Assembly: GCF_002192415.1 (NCBI RefSeq)
Contig: NZ_CP021780.1
Location: 6,200,001 to 6,264,000 of the forward strand
Direction of reading: 5' to 3'
Length of the DNA stretch: 64,000 bases
Source: Paenibacillus donghaensis
GTDB taxonomy: Bacteria > Bacillota > Bacilli > Paenibacillales > Paenibacillaceae
The notes below the pieces were generated by a model. It worked only from the letters and a program-made list of their open reading frames with translations. It was not told where the DNA came from and searched no databases. Below are positions 1 to 9,203 of the stretch, one piece after another (position 1 is the stretch's first letter; every line of letters starts with the position of its first letter). Both the position numbers and the translations under genes were made by a program.

Positions 1-20
1 ATTACTACTCATATTAAAAA

Positions 21-239
21 TTATTTACTCTCTTTCTTTAAAGTTAACACTCTTTCGAAATGTATATAACTTTGCTTGGTCATATCAAAAAGATAAATAC
101 TTGTAGGATAATGGGAATTTTCATCTTCAGAAAGAACAAGTTGTGTGGCTGATATTGCATATAAAACATGTAAATATCGCTCTTCTATTTTTTCAGGAGT
201 CGGAGATAATACGTAACTCCAACATCTTCTTTTAAAGCC
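21..239 (-). pseudogene. C-terminal remnant of an unidentified protein
   Basis: On the minus strand an open stretch runs from just after a stop at 240-242 down to a stop at 21-23. Its amino acid composition is protein-like (a long amphipathic segment, then a charged LKKESK tail), but it has no usable start codon. A second frame in the same stretch reads sensibly upstream of about position 195, which suggests one gene with a frameshift. It lies in line with the interrupted membrane protein upstream, so both may come from the same decayed operon. Family not recognised. Confidence 0.3.
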
Positions 240-502
240 TTATAAGTAAAGTTGTGCTTTCATTAAAAGATACGTAATCATAAAAAACACAATAATACAT
301 GAAATAAGATCCCAATAATATGCTCCATTTTTCACACCCGAATTAAAGTAGGATTCGTTTAAAAAGTATGCATAAATAATAAGATTTAGAAAAACCATAC
401 CTATGGTTATATATTCAACTTTTTTCTCAGAGTAATTGATTTCGTTACCTGTCTTTTTTTCTTTTTGTTTTTTTGATATACAGGTACAACCAATGATTAT
501 TA

Positions 503-1881
503 ACTATAAATGAGCAAATTCGCTTCCAGTAAACTGTAAAATCAAAAAGAATAGAGACAAAGTGCTCTCCTTGTGTTAAAAAGTAGTCACCACAACACAC
601 TTTTTAGCCGAAGGAGAACTCACAATGTCCCATACCGCCATCGTACCTGATCATCAAATGCTTCGCAACTATTTATTGCAGCACCGGTTGCCTTTATATT
701 TCTCTAAACCCGTGATGAATCATATCCTATCTTACATGGCAGCAGCAACGTCCAAAGGATTTCGGGGTAAGGTCGTAGATCTAGCCGATTATAGCCCGTG
801 TCACCGCACTGCTCTCGGGCACTTTTTGACTCACGGGCACTGGGACGAAAGGATTCTTCAACATAAAGTGAAGCAAGAATCTATTCGTCATGTACTCCGC
901 GAGTCCACACAAACGGCGGAGCCTCTATTTGTGATTCATGATGATTCGATTTGCAAGAAGACCAAGCCTTCGTCACAGGCCAAGTCTCCCATCGAACAGA
1001 CTGGATATCATCATTCGCATCTCGAAGGTAAAACCGTCTGGGGCCATCAGGTTCAGGCCACTATCGTACAATGTGGTGCAGCGGCATTGATTCATTCTAT
1101 AGATCTATACGACAGAAAAAAAGTTCATCCGGATGGCTCCGTCTATACTAAAATCGATCATGTGTGTGACATGGCTGCGACGATGCCTTTGCCTCCATAT
1201 GGGGGATATGCGCTTGTCGATTCCTGGTTTACTTGCTCCCGGATCATTGACAGCTACGCGACTGCAGGATACCACCTGATTGGCGCTTTAAAAACCAATC
1301 GTATTCTCTATCCGCAAGGCATCCGGATCTCGGTTCAGCATTTTGCCGCGCATGTGTCCAAAAAAGACGTTCACCTCGTGACCGTGAATGGTTCTTCGTA
1401 CTGGACGTACCGATATGAGGGAGCCTTAAACGACATCCCGAATGCAGTCGTACTTCTCTGTTGGCCTGAGCAAGCCTTTGGTCAGCCGAAAGCTTTACGC
1501 GCCTTTTTGTGCACGAATGTGTCTTTAGAGACAGAGACGATTTGTACGTATTACAGCAAAAGATGGCCGATTGAAATCTTCTTTAGACAATCCAAAGGTA
1601 ATTTAGGATTCGAGACGTATCAAGTTCGCTCGGCCACTGCGTTTATTCGTCTATGGGCACTACTCGCCTGGACACATTTGTTCTGTACCGTGGGGCTTGA
1701 ACAGCCTTGTTCCTTTGGCGATGGGCTACGCACCGTTCGCAAGCAAGTCAAACAAGATATCGCCCAGTTTATCTATGACTGCGGCCGAAAGAACATTCCT
1801 TTTCAAGTGATTCAAAAACGATTAAAATTAGCATGATCTTTGATTTGGAATTTTTTGTATCCGTTTTTGCTCATTTATAGT
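503..1881 (+). mobile_element. IS4-superfamily insertion sequence with TATTA duplication
   Basis: The element is 1379 bp long. Its ends are perfect 16-bp inverted repeats (ACTATAAATGAGCAAA at 503-518 and its complement at 1866-1881). It is flanked by a direct 5-bp duplication TATTA at 498-502 and 1882-1886. It holds one transposase gene. Intact ends and an intact transposase suggest a recent, possibly active copy. It splits a minus-strand membrane protein gene. Confidence 0.9.
625..1836 (+). CDS. IS4-superfamily DDE transposase
   Basis: A 403-residue transposase that would catalyse cut-and-paste movement of the surrounding element. The C-terminal part carries the YREK signature of the IS4 group, Y-x2-R-x3-E-x6-K, in YYSKRWPIEIFFRQSK (about residues 313-328); the E is the third acid of the DDE triad. 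Earlier acids are likely in VIHDDS (about 103-108) and ALVDSW (about 196-201). The start follows AAGGAG at 611-616 with 8-nt spacing. The gene fills most of the element, is full length and has no frameshift, so it is probably functional. Assignment to a subgroup within IS4/IS701-like elements is not possible by eye. Confidence 0.9.
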   Translation: MSHTAIVPDHQMLRNYLLQHRLPLYFSKPVMNHILSYMAAATSKGFRGKVVDLADYSPCHRTALGHFLTHGHWDERILQHKVKQESIRHVLRESTQTAEPLFVIHDDSICKKTKPSSQAKSPIEQTGYHHSHLEGKTVWGHQVQATIVQCGAAALIHSIDLYDRKKVHPDGSVYTKIDHVCDMAATMPLPPYGGYALVDSWFTCSRIIDSYATAGYHLIGALKTNRILYPQGIRISVQHFAAHVSKKDVHLVTVNGSSYWTYRYEGALNDIPNAVVLLCWPEQAFGQPKALRAFLCTNVSLETETICTYYSKRWPIEIFFRQSKGNLGFETYQVRSATAFIRLWALLAWTHLFCTVGLEQPCSFGDGLRTVRKQVKQDIAQFIYDCGRKNIPFQVIQKRLKLA

Positions 1882-2012
1882 TATTAACGCAATAATATAT
1901 ACAAGTAAAAGGATGCCTATCGCAAAATCCGTATATCTAAGTTCTTTGACTTGATTCATAAGGAACGCGAATAACACTCCATACCCAATGAATAGAGCAA
2001 TTAGAAGTATAA

Positions 2013-2252
2013 ATGCACCGAGGAGGAAAAGGAAGAACCGGTACAGTAGCCGCAGGTATCTTACTTACTCTAGGGCTAAATGACACATTTGACGAAGCCA
2101 CCGTGATCCAAATGGCCATGAAAGCCGCAATTCCTCGTAAGTTTTTGAAAAAACAACTTTTTTGCTTTGATGGTAAGCTGTCAGTGGTAGCTCGGATTGC
2201 TTGCTCAAAGCGTCTTTCTTGCGATGGTCTTCTTTCTTTTTTGCTTCCCTGA
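2013..2252 (+). pseudogene. tyrosine/dual-specificity phosphatase fragment
   Basis: The first about 40 codons read H-R-G-G-K-G-R-T-G followed by a helix-like TVAAGILLTLG segment. This is the P-loop of cysteine phosphatases (HCxxGxxRTG) with the catalytic cysteine missing exactly at the junction with the upstream membrane-protein remnant. After about position 2135 the reading no longer looks like the family. It is therefore an internal scrap of a phosphatase gene, not a working enzyme. The 140 bases between its stop and the next gene hold nothing recognisable. Confidence 0.5.
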
Positions 2253-2402
2253 TTCTATATTTTTTTCAATTTTGCTGTAAATTTGTCGCTTACAAGAGGG
2301 AAATAAAGGACAGAGATAGAACTACATTGATGGGGAACAGAACCATAAGAGCTGCAATATGGTTTTTTGTCTATTCAGGCTGACTAGATGAGGGGTGACA
2401 TG

Positions 2403-5400
2403 ATGACCGTTGAAATCGCAGGAGTTCGAGGCTATGAGTACCAGTATCTTGTTTCTGCTTATGTGGCGCTGAAGCTGCTAGATCAAGAAAACGTTGGCAT
2501 CTATATCGAATGTGCGGATGGTGAAGATTCGCGGATTACTTTTCAGGCCGCGGGCGAGCCTTATATTTTGGACGTGCAAGTGAAGGATCGCTCCGCTCAA
2601 ATTGATTTAGCGGAGTTTTCGAGTTGGATTAGCCATTTTGACAAGTATAGCGGGGAAATGAACTTGCTGGAGAAATTAAAGCAAGACGCCAATCGCTTTG
2701 TATTATTTATAACGAATGCCCGCTGCCAGGACGACGTGAGCCTCTTTGTAGATTCCAATGAGGTTTATTTGCCGTTAACGGCAGGGATGGGCAACGACTT
2801 ATTGGATCGGGTCAAAACAAATGTGTTGGCTCACTACACAGATGCAACTCCTGCTGGGCAGGGACGTCGGCGTTTTTTGCAGCAGTTTTTTAGAGATAAC
2901 TCAAAAAATCAGCTTAGGAAGATTTTGAAAAAGAACCGCGTCTGGGAGTCTATGGACTGGGATACTGTTTATGAACGGCTAGCACGGTTGCTCAATAGAA
3001 AATACGCCGTTCCGCAAAGCAAAACAGATGACGTCATTAGCAAGCTGGATGAGCTAGTTCGGCAAGGACGCGATTCCGGGCAATCCATCATGGAGGATGT
3101 TGTTAGACTGCTTGCTGCTTACAACGGCAATCGAATATTCCCCTATGATGAGAAGCTCGTGCCGCGCGCCGAAATGTCCCTCTGCAGTGAAGTTTTAGAA
3201 GCTTCCCATGTGCTGCTGTTGACAGGGGTATCCTTCTGTGGCAAAACGTATTTGGCGAAGGAGATTGCCCAACGTTATCAGGAGTCTGGCTTTAGAGTGA
3301 AAATAACAAGTGAGCTAGATGGGGATAGCGGTGCGCTCGCTTTTTTGCGGCATGTGAGCCATGAGGAGAGGCTGCTTGTACTGGAAGACCCGTTTGGCTC
3401 GATGACGGCTCATGCACAAAGGGCCGAGCTTATTGCAAAAGTGGAACGGCTGCTGGACGCCTGCGGCCCATATCGCAAACTGATCGTGACAACCCGCAGC
3501 GATATTTTGCTTCATGCTTTGCGTCGCGACACGATTGCGGAATGCCACATGAAGGCACATATATGGCATGATTTGACGTCTAATGAAGTTGCAACCGGAG
3601 AGAAAATTTGGAGTCGCTATTATGGTGAGTCGGATCCATCTAAGGTATTGTTTAAGCGGCTGCAGGACTGGTTGGAGCGTTATGAACGTACGAGCGTCTT
3701 GCAACCGGGACAAATCGTGCACCTCTATTATGCGCAGCCTGATCTGGGTGTGCTGGAGCAATGGGATGAGTCGGCAATCGTTAATGAAGCACGGATCGAC
3801 TCTAATCGCTTGGCACGGCAAATTGACGAGCAGGGACAGTACAGCAAGCATGTGTTTATAGCGCTTGGTTTAAGCTGCAACACCTATCGAGCGGTCAAGC
3901 TCGACGATTTGGCGTTTCTGTTAAGTGAATCGACGGAGGAGCCAGCGCTTAACTCCCAGTATGACGAGCCGGTTTCTTATCATATCGGGGGCAAAGTAGC
4001 GGAGACGCCGCCATATCCAGCCTACCAGGCAGCGTATGAGATTACGGGCGACGATAGGGCAGCGCTTCGAGATTTACGCGACCGCGGCTATATCAAAGTT
4101 GATTCGTTTTATAAAACGATTGTGTTTACCCATCCGATTTACTACCACGCGAGCAAAATCTTATTCCAAACGAATCTGGAAGACGTTTTTGCCGACAAGG
4201 ATAGCAACTTCCGCTTGTTAGGTCGAAGTTTGGCTTCACCATCTAAAGACGGAAACCTATGCGCGCTTATGATGGCAGAGTGGCAGTATGCCGAGACACA
4301 AGATGCCACGCTTAAACAGCGAATCAAGGTATTACTTCTAAGAAGTCTACATTCGTTGTTTCCGTCTGTGAAGGATCGGGTCATTATGTATTTCAATAGT
4401 CGGCTGGATGAGCTGAACGATCAGGAGCAGAAGGCGTTTGTGCGTGCTGTAAAAATTCAAAACTCGATGAACGACGATGATATTTTGTGGCATAAGGGCG
4501 AGCCGTATTTTAATACAGCAACGGAGCGTCGGTCCAGTTTCGACTGGCTGGACTGGGATGAGGACAGACATGCAGCAAGTCTGCAAAAATTGGCGGCAAG
4601 CGAGCTACTTACTGCTGAAGAAATACGGGATATGCTAGCAGTTCGCGTTGCAGACAAAATGGAGCCTGCGGATCTGCTGCACGTTATTCGGCTGGCGCTA
4701 GCTTATGATGAAAGCTTTATTCGAGCGAAAGCGGTGAAACTGCTGTTTCAACAGTTCGCTTATACGTTCGAGGATATTGCAGGCTACTTGGAGCCGCAAG
4801 AGCATCCGGACTATATTTATAAGCTGTTTCGCGGCGCTTTGTCCAGTTGGAGCAGCTATAAACCACAAGCGAAGTCTGCGATTTTAGATTATGTTCGGAA
4901 ATCGCTGTCAATTATGTCCGTTGCGCTGCGCTCCAAACGTTTTTTGGAATATTTCGAGGATCAGTATGCGCGGGATGGCCTAGATTGGGATAAACTCACA
5001 GACGAGGAGGCCCGAGAGCTATGGCTTGTTTGGTACGATGTGTTTATTGCGCTACTAAACCATTTTCCGTCCCAATATATCCGGATGAATGAAGCTCATA
5101 TGGTGAAAGCAGCGAGAGAGTCACTCGCTCATGTTGATGATTTGGAGCGGATTGTCCAATTGGCGAGCTCTTGGCATCGTTGGCTGCATCATTATAGCGA
5201 GCATCATTTGCCGGAGGATTATGGCATGAATGTTGCGGATTATTTGCTGAAAGGAACAGGACAGGCTGCTGACGTTAGAGCAGAACTATTTCAAGAACTG
5301 CTTTCAGTCCGGCAAACTAGTCTGCTCACGGTTACGATCGGCACATTGGTAGACCATTGGCCCTCGCTGTCAATTGGCGAACGGGCTGAGCTAATAGCGG

Positions 5401-6347
5401 TATTGCAAGCCAAGCGAGAGGATGTCCGGTGGCTGCGTGGAGTTGCGCTGAACCGCCGCATTGTTCCTGATGAAGTGCAAATTGCGATTGTGGGCGAGGT
5501 CTTATTTGGACAAGAGATTGGTGCTGTAGTGGATCGGCTGATGGCGGAAGGACTGCTAGAATGCTGCCTCAACGTCCATTGCGGTTACCCGCAGCCGTTA
5601 TGGTGGAATGGCTATCATCATCATAACGAAAAGGTATGGAATCGTGTTATTGTGGAGGTTTTGGGGCGACCACCGGAGGGGCGATGCTTCGATATTGCAT
5701 TGCGGGAGTTTATAGATGCGCTTTACTATAAAGATACGGACCGATTTCAAGACGGTATGGCCGTGTATACGAGACTGGTCGCTAATCTCGCTCAACGACA
5801 GAAGCTGTTTCGTCAGTTGCTGACCGTTACAGCAACAAACAACCAAAGCAATAAACAAATGTGGGATCTGCTGCTTGCCCATAGCTCCGAGGAGGAGCGA
5901 CAGCAATTTTTCACGCTCATCGCAGAGAATATTGAAGCTGTGCAATACCAGTGTGATGATAGAAAAGATTTGTTGGAGCTATTTGAGAGGGATGTTGTAT
6001 TTGGCCAGTTGTGCTCTAGACTGAGCATCGACCATAAGGTGGTAGATATTTGCTTCCAGTATATGAATTATGCTGAGCAGCAAGCAACGACCTCTCTTGC
6101 CGACGATGAGAAGCATGGACAACAGCTCGACAATTTTAAAACATTTATTAGCTTGGTATATGAGCATAATCCGCCGAGAATGACGTTAACAAACAGGATA
6201 GTTGGCAAAACGCTGCGCAAATTGCGTATTGCCGATGACGAAATTGATCGGCTGCTTGAAGCTAATCGACATCAGCTTATCGAGTCGGGCTCCGAGCAAG
6301 CGCGATCGTTTGAAGATCATTACGAGTTGGAGCATTGGGTGCTGTGA
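2403..6347 (+). CDS. Avs-like STAND NTPase with N-terminal nuclease-like domain
   Basis: About 1314 residues. The N-terminus has a G-x-x-YQY start typical of DUF4297/Cap4-like effector domains and a PD-(D/E)xK-like pattern: acids in GEDSRI (about residue 40) and a Q-V-K in LDVQVKDR (about 57-61). A P-loop NTPase follows: Walker A GVSFCGKT (about 275-282), Walker B RLLVLEDPFG (about 325), and a KLIVTTRSD strand (about 359) as in NACHT/STAND proteins. The remaining 850 residues are helical and repeat-like, fitting a sensor region. Start chosen at the second ATG of a pair, 5 nt after AGGGGTG. The gene stands alone. Known Avs proteins bind phage proteins and then activate the nuclease; that role here is inferred from architecture. 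Confidence 0.7.
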   Translation: MTVEIAGVRGYEYQYLVSAYVALKLLDQENVGIYIECADGEDSRITFQAAGEPYILDVQVKDRSAQIDLAEFSSWISHFDKYSGEMNLLEKLKQDANRFVLFITNARCQDDVSLFVDSNEVYLPLTAGMGNDLLDRVKTNVLAHYTDATPAGQGRRRFLQQFFRDNSKNQLRKILKKNRVWESMDWDTVYERLARLLNRKYAVPQSKTDDVISKLDELVRQGRDSGQSIMEDVVRLLAAYNGNRIFPYDEKLVPRAEMSLCSEVLEASHVLLLTGVSFCGKTYLAKEIAQRYQESGFRVKITSELDGDSGALAFLRHVSHEERLLVLEDPFGSMTAHAQRAELIAKVERLLDACGPYRKLIVTTRSDILLHALRRDTIAECHMKAHIWHDLTSNEVATGEKIWSRYYGESDPSKVLFKRLQDWLERYERTSVLQPGQIVHLYYAQPDLGVLEQWDESAIVNEARIDSNRLARQIDEQGQYSKHVFIALGLSCNTYRAVKLDDLAFLLSESTEEPALNSQYDEPVSYHIGGKVAETPPYPAYQAAYEITGDDRAALRDLRDRGYIKVDSFYKTIVFTHPIYYHASKILFQTNLEDVFADKDSNFRLLGRSLASPSKDGNLCALMMAEWQYAETQDATLKQRIKVLLLRSLHSLFPSVKDRVIMYFNSRLDELNDQEQKAFVRAVKIQNSMNDDDILWHKGEPYFNTATERRSSFDWLDWDEDRHAASLQKLAASELLTAEEIRDMLAVRVADKMEPADLLHVIRLALAYDESFIRAKAVKLLFQQFAYTFEDIAGYLEPQEHPDYIYKLFRGALSSWSSYKPQAKSAILDYVRKSLSIMSVALRSKRFLEYFEDQYARDGLDWDKLTDEEARELWLVWYDVFIALLNHFPSQYIRMNEAHMVKAARESLAHVDDLERIVQLASSWHRWLHHYSEHHLPEDYGMNVADYLLKGTGQAADVRAELFQELLSVRQTSLLTVTIGTLVDHWPSLSIGERAELIAVLQAKREDVRWLRGVALNRRIVPDEVQIAIVGEVLFGQEIGAVVDRLMAEGLLECCLNVHCGYPQPLWWNGYHHHNEKVWNRVIVEVLGRPPEGRCFDIALREFIDALYYKDTDRFQDGMAVYTRLVANLAQRQKLFRQLLTVTATNNQSNKQMWDLLLAHSSEEERQQFFTLIAENIEAVQYQCDDRKDLLELFERDVVFGQLCSRLSIDHKVVDICFQYMNYAEQQATTSLADDEKHGQQLDNFKTFISLVYEHNPPRMTLTNRIVGKTLRKLRIADDEIDRLLEANRHQLIESGSEQARSFEDHYELEHWVL

Positions 6348-6525
6348 TGGCGCAACGGCTGTTGTAGGAAGCGATAAGCTTACATTATACGCACAGCATA
6401 CATCTCGTGAACGTGAACATTGCAGATTGGCGGCGGACAAAGCAAATTAAGCAGAAAACACAGCACAAGAACAATGGTAGCTTATCGCTAGTGCCCATCT
6501 TAAAAGTAGTTGGTAAAACGTAACA

Positions 6526-6620
6526 AAACCTCCCTTTAGAAGCTATTAAATTTAGTTTGCTTCTAAGGGGAGGTTTAATCTGCCTGCTGTATTAAACTAG
6601 CGTTTTCCGTTAGTTTAATA
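6526..6620. terminator. two inverted repeats between convergent genes
   Basis: The 360-base gap between the STAND gene and the convergent metalloprotease gene holds two hairpins. The first has arms AAACCTCCCTTTAGAAGC (6526-6543) and its near-complement at 6558-6575. The second has arms TATTAAACTA (6590-6599) and TAGTTTAATA (6611-6620). The first is long enough to end transcription from both sides. The rest of the gap (6348-6525) contains no supported gene. Confidence 0.6.
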
Positions 6621-6707
6621 CCTCCAATTTTCAAAAAAATATTTACTATTCTTATCTCGGCTAATTAGTACTTCAAGTACCAAACGACTAACATAACATT
6701 AATATAC

Positions 6708-7799
6708 TTAATTGATTTTAGCGTTTTTTCTTATTTCCGGTAGTTTTTCTTCAATTTTTTCAAAAAACTCTGGAGAAATAACCCACCATTTTTCATCCCA
6801 TGAATGTAGTTTGGTTTCTTCGCAAGTACATTTTACAATTTCAACCAAATCCATAGCACACTTCTTACTAAATCTATTGAAAATAGAGAAAATAACTAAC
6901 AAATATCTTTTTCTTAATGAAGGATGTGTACTATCAAATTGAAATGGAGATTTTGTACTTGATATTGCCATATATATTATTGCTGAAGCTATTCCACTTA
7001 ACTGCAATTCTTCATGCCCCTGATCAATTTTTTGCTTATAAAAATTTAGAAACTCTTTAATAAACAATACAGCACACTCATCCGCTTCAATTTCCATATC
7101 ATGGTTAATCTGAGTATCGTCAGAATAACCACTATGTTCCAAATAACAATGACCAACTTCATGACCGATTATAAAACCTAAAGATACCTCGTAAATTTCG
7201 CTTAAAAGTATTGCGTAATTATCAAATAATTCTTCTCCGCCACTAGTTATAATATAATCCTCATACTCAAACAAGTATTTTTTAGAATACGGATCTTTAA
7301 ATTTAAACAGTAATTTATTAAGCAAAGACTCATCAAAATCCTTACTTAATTTATCAAAATAGCCATATTTACGCATGAACTTTATGGTTATTATCTCATT
7401 TATCTGATCTAGTTGGTATGCTGTTGTGGCATCTATAATTACCAAACGAGATTTATCATAAAAAGGTATGTAAACATATGGCCTTGGTAACCTTCTCTCC
7501 ATAGCAACATAACCAACATATATTGAACGAATGATTTCCCCTAATTTTTTATTCATTGTGTTAAGAAACACTAATTTAACAATAAAATCACATGTTAGAT
7601 CATTGCTGAAGGGTAATGGATCATTATTAATAGCTTCTATTAAGGTACTAGTTTTTAGATGCTCAATTATTTCAGGACTAAGCAGATTGTTTTCGATAGC
7701 ATCGCTTAATATTTTAGATTCTACATTAGCTGATTCACCTTTGAAAAAATTTGTAAAAAATACTTGTTTGGCAAATTGGTTTCTAAGTTCCACAATCAT
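6708..7799 (-). CDS. M48-like zinc metalloprotease, function unknown
   Basis: 363 residues. It has a gluzincin zinc site: HEVGH at about residue 211, a glutamate in EIEADE about 24 residues later, and a THPS-x-x-R motif near residue 292, the combination seen in M48-type peptidases. No clear signal peptide or membrane segment is visible, unlike HtpX or Oma1 relatives, so it is probably cytoplasmic. The start follows AAGGGGG closely. It is AT-rich (many AAA/TTT codons), unlike the core genes to the right. It sits between a putative Avs protein and a HEPN module, so a role in defence or in releasing a toxin is possible but unproven. Confidence 0.55.
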   Translation of the reverse strand: MIVELRNQFAKQVFFTNFFKGESANVESKILSDAIENNLLSPEIIEHLKTSTLIEAINNDPLPFSNDLTCDFIVKLVFLNTMNKKLGEIIRSIYVGYVAMERRLPRPYVYIPFYDKSRLVIIDATTAYQLDQINEIITIKFMRKYGYFDKLSKDFDESLLNKLLFKFKDPYSKKYLFEYEDYIITSGGEELFDNYAILLSEIYEVSLGFIIGHEVGHCYLEHSGYSDDTQINHDMEIEADECAVLFIKEFLNFYKQKIDQGHEELQLSGIASAIIYMAISSTKSPFQFDSTHPSLRKRYLLVIFSIFNRFSKKCAMDLVEIVKCTCEETKLHSWDEKWWVISPEFFEKIEEKLPEIRKNAKIN

Positions 7800-7879
7800 T
7801 CCCCCTTCTTATCTTATACATTTGTCATTAAGTAGTATGATATAAAAATTAACTTATTGTATCTATTCTGTCCGTTGCA

Positions 7880-7956
7880 CATGCATTGCGACGTCCCTTT
7901 GAAATATTTACTTAAGTTTGACTTGAGTGTAATAGTGATATGCCTTGCGGCGTCCC
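7880..7956. repeat. short imperfect direct repeat in a gene-free gap
   Basis: In the 270-base gap between two minus-strand genes a GC-rich word, ATGCATTGCGACGTCCC near 7881, returns with two changes near 7939 as ATGCCTTGCGGCGTCCC. The surroundings are AT-rich. An inverted pair ACTTAAGT/ACTTGAGT lies between them. Function unknown; could be a binding site pair. Confidence 0.35.
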
Positions 7957-8019
7957 GACGATTCAAAGATATTATTTTGTAAGGTACACAGAAGATGCCC
8001 TCTCACAGAAATCAAGCAC

Positions 8020-8061
8020 AAAAAGAGAGTTGCCACTAGTCTAAAATTCTCGAGGCAACTC
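8020..8061 (-). terminator. rho-independent terminator of the HEPN operon
   Basis: Read on the minus strand, GAGTTGCC and GGCAACTC arms (8054-8061 and 8027-8034) are followed by a T-run at 8024-8020, 10 nt after the stop of the HEPN gene. Confidence 0.75.
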
Positions 8062-8070
8062 CCCTATTCG

Positions 8071-8607
8071 TTATTCTTTATAGCTGATATTATTAATGTA
8101 GTCGACCACTTTTTGATGTAATTCAGAATATAAATCTTTGCTTTTTATATTAAGTTCTTTCTCTTCACGTGCCTTTTTCATTGAAAAGTTGTGGTGTATT
8201 ATATAATTCCTAAGCATTGATAGTTTTTTAAGAGAGCCCTTTTCATTAATAACCAGGCGTGACTTAAGTACGTCTTCAAGATCCTTAATTATATTGTTAT
8301 CATTACTTTTGCTATAGGGGTCAGAGTGCAAACATTCATACATTTCTTTCAGCATTTGTTCAGTAATTGCATATAACTCTACGGTTAATGATGCGTATTT
8401 TCGATCTTTTCTCTTCGTGAATATATCCTTAATATCACTATCTGTGAAATCAACAAAATCAATTTCATCAAAAAGAGAAATTGATTTTTGTTTTCTTGTG
8501 TGTTCAACTATCAGTTCAAATTCGTGTTTGAGTAATTCGACTTCTGCAAGTGCAGCCCTCTGTAATCGAGAAATTTTGTATTCATCCTTCAAAGTAATCT
8601 TAGTCAT
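8071..8607 (-). CDS. HEPN-motif protein, putative RNase toxin
   Basis: 178 residues, all helical by composition. Near residues 132-138 it has RNYIIHH, which matches the R-(N/D/H)-x3-H (Rx4-6H) catalytic motif of HEPN ribonucleases found in toxins and abortive-infection proteins. The start codon is the ATG at 8605-8607, preceded by AAAGGAGG with good spacing; an upstream in-frame ATG lacks this. It is the second gene of a two-gene unit, 20 nt downstream of the 165-residue protein. The family may be close to the MAE_28990/MAE_18760 HEPN pairs, but this is inference from size and motif only. Confidence 0.55.
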   Translation of the reverse strand: MTKITLKDEYKISRLQRAALAEVELLKHEFELIVEHTRKQKSISLFDEIDFVDFTDSDIKDIFTKRKDRKYASLTVELYAITEQMLKEMYECLHSDPYSKSNDNNIIKDLEDVLKSRLVINEKGSLKKLSMLRNYIIHHNFSMKKAREEKELNIKSKDLYSELHQKVVDYINNISYKE

Positions 8608-8627
8608 TTTGGTTCCTCCTTTAGATT

Positions 8628-9125
8628 TCAAAGATCCTCGTCACTGTCTTCATCAACATCGCTTTCAATTTCCCCGGTATAAATTGCAGAATGAAAATCC
8701 CTGTAAATAATATACTGAGCTATTAAATAACGTCGTAAGTAAGATTCGAATTCTTCATCCACCACTAATTCGTCGAGAGATTCTATTGCGTCATTGGTAA
8801 TTGTCATCTGATGATCTAAATACTCAAGGAGAATTGCCATCCTAACCCCTGCGAATGCCTTCTTATTAAAGTCCCGCTTTACAAGGCTATCAACGTCAAA
8901 TGATTCCTTTATGTAACGTTTTAACGTCTGGAGTGCGACAAACTTTCCATGATTATGAGCTTTAAGCAACATATCATCCTCAAGAAAATAACGGATTTCA
9001 CGTTTGGACTTAAAAACCTGACTTTTACTCCGTTTGATCCATTTCAATAGCTTCCTTACACGACTACCGCGGAAAGGTTTTACCTTAAAGACGGGATACG
9101 TGCGTCCGTCGAACAAGTTTGTCAT
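8628..9125 (-). CDS. unknown protein, partner of the HEPN gene
   Basis: 165 residues, family not recognised. The N-terminal third is strongly basic (RGSRVRKLLKWIKRSK region), the middle is helical, and the last ten residues are almost all acidic. That charge layout would suit an RNA- or nucleic-acid-linked protein. The annotated ATG directly touches its AGGAG, which is too close; a TTG three codons later would have about 9-nt spacing and may be the real start. It is the first gene of an operon with the HEPN protein, so antitoxin or co-effector are the natural guesses. The GC-rich RNA-like region begins about 80 bases upstream. Confidence 0.5.
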   Translation of the reverse strand: MTNLFDGRTYPVFKVKPFRGSRVRKLLKWIKRSKSQVFKSKREIRYFLEDDMLLKAHNHGKFVALQTLKRYIKESFDVDSLVKRDFNKKAFAGVRMAILLEYLDHQMTITNDAIESLDELVVDEEFESYLRRYLIAQYIIYRDFHSAIYTGEIESDVDEDSDEDL

Positions 9126-9203
9126 CTCCTATTGTAAATTATTTAGTTAATCAGTAGTATACAATCAATCAATCGAAAAGTATACTTTAATTTTACAATT
9201 TAA

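Larger units (their letters stand above)
240..2009 (-). pseudogene. small membrane protein gene split by an IS
   Basis: If the element at 503-1881 and one copy of its TATTA duplication are removed, the minus strand reads without interruption from about 2009 to a stop at 240-242. The product would be about 120 residues with two hydrophobic N-terminal segments, a lysine-rich loop starting near ISKKQKEKK, and two further hydrophobic segments. The join falls exactly in frame (GCG TTA ATA ATC). The 5' end runs into a phosphatase remnant on the other strand, so its true start is lost. Function unknown; the frame restoration is seen directly. Confidence 0.6.
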
